64,000 bases of DNA from Alistipes sp. (GTDB lineage: Bacteria; Bacteroidota; Bacteroidia; Bacteroidales; Rikenellaceae). The stretch lies in NCBI GenBank assembly GCA_017379015.1, contig JAFNXN010000007.1, forward strand, positions 20,433 to 84,432. Direction: 5' to 3'. The notes under the pieces were generated by a model, which had not been told where the DNA came from, ran no database searches, and saw only the letters and a list, made by a program, of their open reading frames with translations. Position numbers and translations under genes: made by a program. Within the stretch, counting starts at the first letter, position 1. Every line of letters starts with the position of its first letter. Shown here in pieces: positions 59,574 through 64,000 of the stretch.

Positions 59574-61301
59574 CTACTTATTGATTTTTGCCCATGTATC
59601 CTTGAGTGTCACCGTGCGGTTGAACACTAGGTGATCGGGCGTTGAATCCTTATCAACGTTGAAGTAACCGATACGCTGGAACTGCAAGTAGTCGTAAGGC
59701 TTAGCCTCAGCCAAGAACTTCTCCACGTAGCACTCCGAGAGCACCTTCAACGACTCCTCGTTGATCATCTGCTGCATAGCCTCGAGTGCCTCGCAGCCCG
59801 TAGCCTTACGGATAGCTGCCATCTCGTCGCGAGGGTTCTCCACCTTCCAAAGACGATCGTAAAGGCGTACCTCAGCCTTGATGCAGTGGTCGCAGCTCAC
59901 CCAGTGGAGCGTACCCTTAACCTTGCGGTTGCTACCTGGCATACCTGTCTTAGTATCAGGATCATACTCAGCATATACCGTCGTCACATTACCCTCAGCA
60001 TCCTTCTCGCAACCGGTACACTTAACAATATAGGCATTCTTAAGACGCACCTCCTGACCAGGGGTCATGCGGAAATACTTCTTTGGGGCATCCTCCATAA
60101 AGTCCTCACGCTCCATCCAGAGCTCGCGGCTGAACTCTATGAGGTGTGTGCCCGACTCTGGATCCTCAGGGTTGTTCTGAGCCTCCATAGACTCAACCTG
60201 ACCCTCTGGGTAGTTGGTGATAACCAGTTTCACAGGGTCAATAACGGCACTCACTCGCGTAGCGCGCTTATTTAGGTCGTCGCGCACAGCACTCTCCAAG
60301 AGCGCCATATCGTTCAACGCATCGTAGGTCGTATAGCCGATCTTATCAACAAAGTTGCGGATAGACTCTGGCGAGTAGCCACGACGGCGGAAGCCACACA
60401 ACGTAGGCATACGTGGATCGTCCCAGCCATTTACCAAGCCCTCCTTAACAAGGATGAGCAGGTTACGCTTGCTCATAAGCGTATAGTTAAGGTTGAGCTT
60501 GTTAAACTCATACTGACGTGGACGCTCATCCGATGGATCAACACCCTCCTTCACCCAGTCGACAAAGAGGTCATAGAGTGGGCGGTGAGGCACAAACTCA
60601 AGGGTACACAACGAGTGTGTCACACCCTCGAAGTAGTCACTCTGACCGTGGGCAAAGTCGTACATAGGATATACCTTCCACTTATCACCCGTGCGGTGGT
60701 GAGGGTGGTTTACAACACGATAGATGATTGGATCGCGGAAGTGCATATTCGAGCTTGCCATGTCGATCTTAGCACGAAGCACCATGCGGCCCTCCTCGAT
60801 CTCGCCATTTGTCATCTTCATAAACAGGTCGAGGTTCTCCTCGATAGGGCGATTACGATAGGGACTCTCGACACCCGCCTGTGTAGGCGTACCCTTCTGC
60901 TCGGCAATCTGCTCCGAGGTCTGCTCGTCGATATATGCCTTACCCTGCTTGATAAGACGCACCGCAAAGTCCCACAACTGCTGGAAGTAGTCCGATGCGT
61001 AGTACTCAGCACCCCACTTGAAGCCTAGCCACTCGATATCCTCCTTGATCGCCTCTACATACTCAACATCCTCCTTCGTAGGGTTGGTATCGTCGAAGCG
61101 CAGGTTACACACGCCACCATAACGCTGTGCAACACCAAAGTCGAGACATATAGCCTTAGCATGGCCAATATGAAGGTAGCCGTTGGGCTCGGGTGGGAAG
61201 CGTGTCTGCACACGCGTTTTACCCTTGGCTATCGCCTCCTCGACAGCCTCTTCAACGAAGTTCAACGACTTCTCCTTTACCTCAGTCTGTTCTATTACCA
61301 T
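59574..61301 (-). CDS. glnS: Glutaminyl-tRNA synthetase
   Basis: Charges tRNA-Gln with glutamine. The 575-residue class I synthetase has the HIGH motif in PPEPNGYLHIGHAKAI, the segment LRFDDTNPTKE, and a KMSKS-type LMSKRNL. The C-terminal half is the two-barrel anticodon-binding region (VKGTLHWVS). Length and order are normal for bacterial GlnRS. It lies 17 bp after the unknown barrel-like gene, so both are on one transcript, an unusual pairing with no obvious meaning. Confidence 0.96.
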   Translation of the reverse strand: MVIEQTEVKEKSLNFVEEAVEEAIAKGKTRVQTRFPPEPNGYLHIGHAKAICLDFGVAQRYGGVCNLRFDDTNPTKEDVEYVEAIKEDIEWLGFKWGAEYYASDYFQQLWDFAVRLIKQGKAYIDEQTSEQIAEQKGTPTQAGVESPYRNRPIEENLDLFMKMTNGEIEEGRMVLRAKIDMASSNMHFRDPIIYRVVNHPHHRTGDKWKVYPMYDFAHGQSDYFEGVTHSLCTLEFVPHRPLYDLFVDWVKEGVDPSDERPRQYEFNKLNLNYTLMSKRNLLILVKEGLVNGWDDPRMPTLCGFRRRGYSPESIRNFVDKIGYTTYDALNDMALLESAVRDDLNKRATRVSAVIDPVKLVITNYPEGQVESMEAQNNPEDPESGTHLIEFSRELWMEREDFMEDAPKKYFRMTPGQEVRLKNAYIVKCTGCEKDAEGNVTTVYAEYDPDTKTGMPGSNRKVKGTLHWVSCDHCIKAEVRLYDRLWKVENPRDEMAAIRKATGCEALEAMQQMINEESLKVLSECYVEKFLAEAKPYDYLQFQRIGYFNVDKDSTPDHLVFNRTVTLKDTWAKINK

Positions 61302-61318
61302 AATCTAGTATGTTTTAA

Positions 61319-62419
61319 TTATCTATTATTCACATTCTTAACTCTCCCAAACGCTGCCTTATAGTCGAGATCTACGCTCAGCTGCAACCACTGGCGCGTG
61401 CCCCAGCCCGTGCCCTCGTAGTCGACAGTGATACCTGCCTCTAGCGCAACAGTATCATCGAAAAACCTGCGACTGTAGGATAGCTCTAGGCTCTCATATA
61501 TTTTCTGTTTAGAGCTATACAGCGGCATACCATAGTAGAGGTCAGCACCATAGCGATCATAGTATGGGAATATCACTCCACGACCCACATAGTAGCGATT
61601 TGACAATCTAATGTCGCACCACTCGACAGCAACATATATCTCAGCTCCACTCGGAGAGAGCCACCTATTCTCATTTACTCTATCGCGCTGCAACGACTGC
61701 ACATACTGCAATCGCAGATCGAAACGCACCTCTCTTGAGGGGGCACCAACCTTACACCTATAACCGAGATATGGCATAAGAAGCAGGTTGTCGACAACGC
61801 CATCACGCGTTGATGGGTTGTAATCCTTAGCATAGTGACCCATCGAGAAATCGTAGCCAAAATAGAGCCACTTAGCATCCATACATCCCGACGACATGAT
61901 AGAGAACGACTCACGCGTATCGAAGTCGCGCATGCCCGTATAGTCCATAGCAAACTCAATGTATGAATCGCCACGACTATGATTCTCATAGCGTGCCAGA
62001 ACACCACTTATACGGTTATGATAGAACCTATAGCTACGATCGAAGAAGAGTTGCGACTGCAAGCCTCGCATCTCGCTACGGGGGAAGATACCCGCAAGGG
62101 CAGTCACACGGGGCGCACGAAAGGCGTAGTAGAGCTGCATATCGACATCCGAGAAGAGTCGCGTGTCGTGGCCAAAGTTCTGCAATAGGTCGACAGCAAC
62201 CATAAGCTCGTTGTGCTCGTCCCATGCAACACCCAGCTTGGGCGTGAGGCGCGAGCCAAAGAGCGTACCAGAACTTATCCCCTGCATCGAGGCGTACTCC
62301 GTATTGTCGAAGAGCGTCACAAAGTCGGCACCCAGGCGCAACTCCTGAGCCGAGAGTGCGTACCCCCCCCCAACAGTAAACGCCACAACAGCCACGATGT
62401 ATCGAATTAGTCTAAGCAT
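61319..62419 (-). CDS. Putative outer-membrane beta-barrel protein, unknown function
   Basis: A 366-residue exported protein (signal cleavage near YALSAQE, residue 24). The mature sequence is rich in Tyr, Arg and alternating hydrophobic residues (LYYAFRAPRVTALAGIFPRSE, YLGYRCKVG, FDLRLQYVQSL), as in small beta-barrels, and ends with basic residues. I recognise no named family. It is the first gene of a two-gene unit with glnS. The -7 element CAAATTTA (plus-strand reading) lies 28 bp upstream. Confidence 0.7.
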   Translation of the reverse strand: MLRLIRYIVAVVAFTVGGGYALSAQELRLGADFVTLFDNTEYASMQGISSGTLFGSRLTPKLGVAWDEHNELMVAVDLLQNFGHDTRLFSDVDMQLYYAFRAPRVTALAGIFPRSEMRGLQSQLFFDRSYRFYHNRISGVLARYENHSRGDSYIEFAMDYTGMRDFDTRESFSIMSSGCMDAKWLYFGYDFSMGHYAKDYNPSTRDGVVDNLLLMPYLGYRCKVGAPSREVRFDLRLQYVQSLQRDRVNENRWLSPSGAEIYVAVEWCDIRLSNRYYVGRGVIFPYYDRYGADLYYGMPLYSSKQKIYESLELSYSRRFFDDTVALEAGITVDYEGTGWGTRQWLQLSVDLDYKAAFGRVKNVNNR

Positions 62420-62447
62420 ACGCCTCTATGGAGAAAAACATTTGGTG

Positions 62448-62455
62448 CAAATTTA
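62448..62455 (-). promoter_or_regulatory. -7 element of the barrel-glnS unit
   Basis: TAAATTTG on the minus strand, 28 bp before the start at 62419. No -33 box recognised. Confidence 0.5.
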
Positions 62456-62477
62456 CTCAAAATATTTTATATTTTAT

Positions 62478-62485
62478 TACTTTTG
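62478..62485 (+). promoter_or_regulatory. -7 element of the SpoU methyltransferase
   Basis: TACTTTTG, 41 bp before the start at 62527. No -33 box recognised. Confidence 0.45.
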
Positions 62486-62526
62486 TGGCGTAATTATTAA
62501 ATTTACTTAAAAAAGGTAGACCCTTT

Positions 62527-63054
62527 ATGCGCAAACTACTTAACGAGGAGCTTGGACGCCCCACCATCGAGGAGTACTCGACAATGGAGAAACTGCCCGT
62601 TGCTATTGTCCTAGACAACGTTCGTTCGGCACAAAACGTAGGATCATTCTTCCGCACTGCAGATGCCTTTGGCATCGAGCGCATTGAGCTTTGTGGCATC
62701 AGCTCCACACCTCCTAATCGAGAAATACACAAGACGGCACTAGGATCGGAGCTTAGTGTCGAGTGGCACTACCACCCCACCACACGCCAATGCGTCGAGG
62801 AGCTACGCGCTGCGGGATACACGATTATCGCCATCGAGCAGATCGAGGGGGCTACGATGCTCAACAACTTTGAGGCGCAGCCAGACATAAAGTATGCTCT
62901 TATCTTTGGCAACGAGGTGGAGGGTGTAGATCAGGCGATAGCCGACATCGTGGATGGCGCGATAGAGATTCCACAGGTTGGCACCAAGCACTCGCTCAAC
63001 GTATCGGTATCGGCAGGTGTGCTTATGTGGGAGATGTTTCGTCAACTAAAATAG
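62527..63054 (+). CDS. SpoU/TrmH-family RNA methyltransferase
   Basis: A 175-residue SPOUT-fold 2'-O-ribose methyltransferase. The three family motifs are visible: LDNVRSAQNVGSFFRTADAF (N and R of motif 1), FGNEVEGV (motif 2) and IPQVGTKHSLNVSVSAGVLMWE (motif 3). It lacks an N-terminal RNA-binding extension such as that of RlmB, so it resembles TrmL or TrmH-like single-domain enzymes. Whether tRNA or rRNA is the substrate cannot be decided. It lies directly upstream of tRNA-Ser. Confidence 0.9.
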   Translation: MRKLLNEELGRPTIEEYSTMEKLPVAIVLDNVRSAQNVGSFFRTADAFGIERIELCGISSTPPNREIHKTALGSELSVEWHYHPTTRQCVEELRAAGYTIIAIEQIEGATMLNNFEAQPDIKYALIFGNEVEGVDQAIADIVDGAIEIPQVGTKHSLNVSVSAGVLMWEMFRQLK

Positions 63055-63102
63055 AGTAATTGGGCAAAAAGATAGCCTGAAGATAAAATTATCAGGTAAA
63101 AT

Positions 63103-63133
63103 TTTGCAGAAACCAAAATTAGTCGTATATTTG
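63103..63133 (+). promoter_or_regulatory. Promoter of tRNA-Ser
   Basis: TTTG (63103-63106), exactly 19 nt, TATATTTG (63126-63133). This perfect match lies 28 bp before the tRNA. Confidence 0.8.
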
Positions 63134-63161
63134 CATCGCTCTTTTAGAAAAAATGGTTTAA

Positions 63162-63248
63162 GGAGGGTTGGGTGAGTGGCTTAAACCAGCAGTTTGCTAA
63201 ACTGCCGATATCGTAAGGTATCCGCTGGTTCGAATCCAGTGCCCTCCG
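63162..63248 (+). tRNA. tRNA-Ser (anticodon GCU)
   Basis: An 87-nt class II tRNA. The acceptor stem pairs GGAGGGT with GCCCTCC; the anticodon stem GCAGT/ACTGC encloses loop TTGCTAA with anticodon GCT at 63196-63198; a long variable arm (CGATATCGTAAGGTATCG) and the T arm CTGGTTCGAATCCAG follow. CCA is not encoded. It reads AGC and AGU codons. Confidence 0.95.
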
Positions 63249-63259
63249 CTTGTAAAAGA

Positions 63260-63371
63260 GAAAATGTCAATGACCGAGCATCAGCTCGGTCTTTTTTTAT
63301 TCTCTATTGTAGTGTTATGCAAGCATACTCCACAATAGAGAATAAAAACGTGATACTCGATTGACATTTTC
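63260..63371. repeat. Nested inverted repeats downstream of tRNA-Ser
   Basis: The outer arms GAAAATGTCAAT (63260-63271) and ATTGACATTTTC (63360-63371) are perfect. Within them, a 17-bp perfect pair TTTTTATTCTCTATTGT (63294-63310) and its complement (63332-63348) encloses a centre with ATGCAAGCAT. The tRNA terminator lies between the left arms. Confidence 0.85.
63272..63298 (+). terminator. Terminator of tRNA-Ser
   Basis: GACCGAGC-ATCA-GCTCGGTC is a perfect 8-bp stem followed by seven T residues. Confidence 0.92.
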
Positions 63372-63484
63372 ACGTGAGCACTGAATCTCTCTTAAGACTG
63401 GTTGAGCCGATATGAGAGATATTTATTGCTCGGCTAATGCCTACGCTTTTTCTATAAGGTATCGGCTCTACGGCTTTAGCCGTC

Positions 63485-63505
63485 CGAATCCAGTGCCCTC
63501 CGCTT
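63485..63505. repeat. Second copy of the tRNA-Ser 3' end (att-like)
   Basis: 21 bases identical to the tRNA 3' end and its first flanking bases (63231-63251). TAAGGTATC just upstream (63455-63463) also resembles the variable arm of the tRNA (63213-63221). It could be an attachment-site scar or a partial tRNA duplicate. Between the copies no integrase or other gene is seen. Confidence 0.8.
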
Positions 63506-63620
63506 TTTTGAGCATTTGTAGCGACCAAGTTTCTCGGTTGTTTTTTTAGTTACCGCAGTAGTTTTGACATAGGTGTTCGAGTGAGTGTAGGTAGACTATG
63601 AACTTCTTACACATCCATAA

Positions 63621-63664
63621 AATCTCCCTTGTGAGGGTAAATGAGTACCGTCCCAAGGGAGATT
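63621..63664 (-). terminator. Terminator of the right-edge lipoprotein
   Basis: AATCTCCCTTG (63621-63631) and CAAGGGAGATT (63654-63664) form a perfect 11-bp stem, 40 bp after the stop codon of the minus-strand gene at 63705. Confidence 0.75.
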
Positions 63665-63704
63665 ATTCTAAGTATGATAGGGTGGTTAACCCTAATTCAG
63701 CATA

Positions 63705-64000
63705 TTAATAATTTGAGTTATCGTACATTTCAAGACCTGAACAAGTGAATGTACCAGCAATTTTGTGTCCGTTGTCGTCCATACAGTCAAATGTAACAAC
63801 GAAGTTAATACCCTCCTCTGCAATAGTAATAGTACCATCAACGATAGGTGCAACGTCGGCTGTACCGTAGTAGTTGTCTTCTGCTACAAAGTACCACGAA
63901 CTACCGAAACCTCGGTCATAGTAACCTGCAATAAATGTGTTCTTTGCTACATCAGCCTCTGCAACACAGTTGTATGTGCCAACGATATTAGAAGCATTGA
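63705..64000 (-). CDS. Lipoprotein of the BACON-repeat family, 3' part (family member 3)
   Basis: The frame enters from the right edge of the window and ends with TAA at 63705-63707; 97 codons plus stop can be read and the N-terminus lies outside. The visible C-terminal part (VGTYNCVAEADVAKNTFIAG, SWYFVAEDNYYG, FVVTFDCMDDNGHKIAGTF, SGLEMYDNSNY) matches the C-terminus of the lipoprotein at 42195 residue by residue with few gaps (GEYTCVATEDEAANGVFFAG, SWYRVVEDNY, YVLTVDCVDDLGYKVQGRF, SVLEFYDGLAQ). It is therefore a paralogue. A terminator follows. Confidence 0.85.
   Translation of the reverse strand, partial: NASNIVGTYNCVAEADVAKNTFIAGYYDRGFGSSWYFVAEDNYYGTADVAPIVDGTITIAEEGINFVVTFDCMDDNGHKIAGTFTCSGLEMYDNSNY

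Noticed and set aside
63455-63505. A second functional tRNA-Ser gene
   Set aside because: Only the 3' end and a short piece of the variable arm are similar; no acceptor 5' strand, D arm or anticodon arm can be drawn.

Overview
The window is a stretch of chromosome from a member of the Bacteroidota, most likely order Bacteroidales; an Alistipes/Rikenellaceae-type genome is plausible but is inference. The evidence is the repeated Bacteroidota promoter pattern (TTTG, 18-21 nt, TAnnTTTG), weak ribosome binding sites, Na+-NQR, a PPi-type phosphofructokinase, pyruvate:ferredoxin oxidoreductase, DUF2723, DUF4834 and DUF5723-like genes, BACON lipoproteins and a cobamide locus of the BtuB/BtuG/BtuH kind. 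No transposase, integrase or CRISPR array was seen.

Layout. 1-7 kb: a large DUF2723 membrane protein, queG, and an acyl-CoA synthetase. 7-13.5 kb: a cobalamin riboswitch followed by four outer-membrane or surface genes for cobamide capture (BtuH-like lipoprotein with a collagen-like segment, a PKD-like lipoprotein, BtuG-like beta-propeller, BtuB-like receptor). 13.6-16 kb: a BACON lipoprotein and 800 bp of repeat-rich DNA. 16-19.3 kb: guaA and guaB, with large hairpins just after both stop codons. 19.4-24.2 kb: secreted nuclease and esterases, and a YfcE-like phosphoesterase. 24.6-27.7 kb: gapA, the MlaEF lipid-transport ABC pair and DUF4834. 27.9-31.7 kb: a methionine operon (metY-metX-homoserine dehydrogenase) headed by a 29-codon ORF whose last eleven residues alternate Met (MTMVMSMRMCR), very likely a regulatory leader peptide. 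31.8-38 kb: a plug-only TonB-like protein, PPi-PFK, ClpB and a small lipoprotein. 38.3-43.5 kb: PFOR and a second BACON lipoprotein. 43.8-49.5 kb: complete nqrABCDEF. 49.9-53.3 kb: TatD-like, TcdA, a D-2-hydroxyacid dehydrogenase and a PagL-like lipid A deacylase in one run. 53.3-59.3 kb: an operon of a large lipoprotein and two paralogous outer-membrane proteins, one with a 207-residue Ala/Glu tail. 59.6-63 kb: glnS, an unknown barrel-like protein and a SpoU methyltransferase. 63.1-64 kb: tRNA-Ser(GCU), a nested palindrome, a second copy of the tRNA 3' end, and the 3' end of a third lipoprotein of the family seen at 13.6 and 42.2 kb.

The most unusual features are outside the large genes: (1) the Met-rich leader peptide; (2) a family of intergenic hairpins with a GTAC-loop-GTAC apex, three of which abut the stop codons of guaA, guaB and nqrF; (3) two arrays of different mini-palindromes, each carrying a common TAAAG flank; (4) a dispersed element with short terminal inverted repeats lying between convergent genes; (5) the palindrome between two copies of the tRNA-Ser 3' end. 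All readings are by eye; no alignment or folding program was run.
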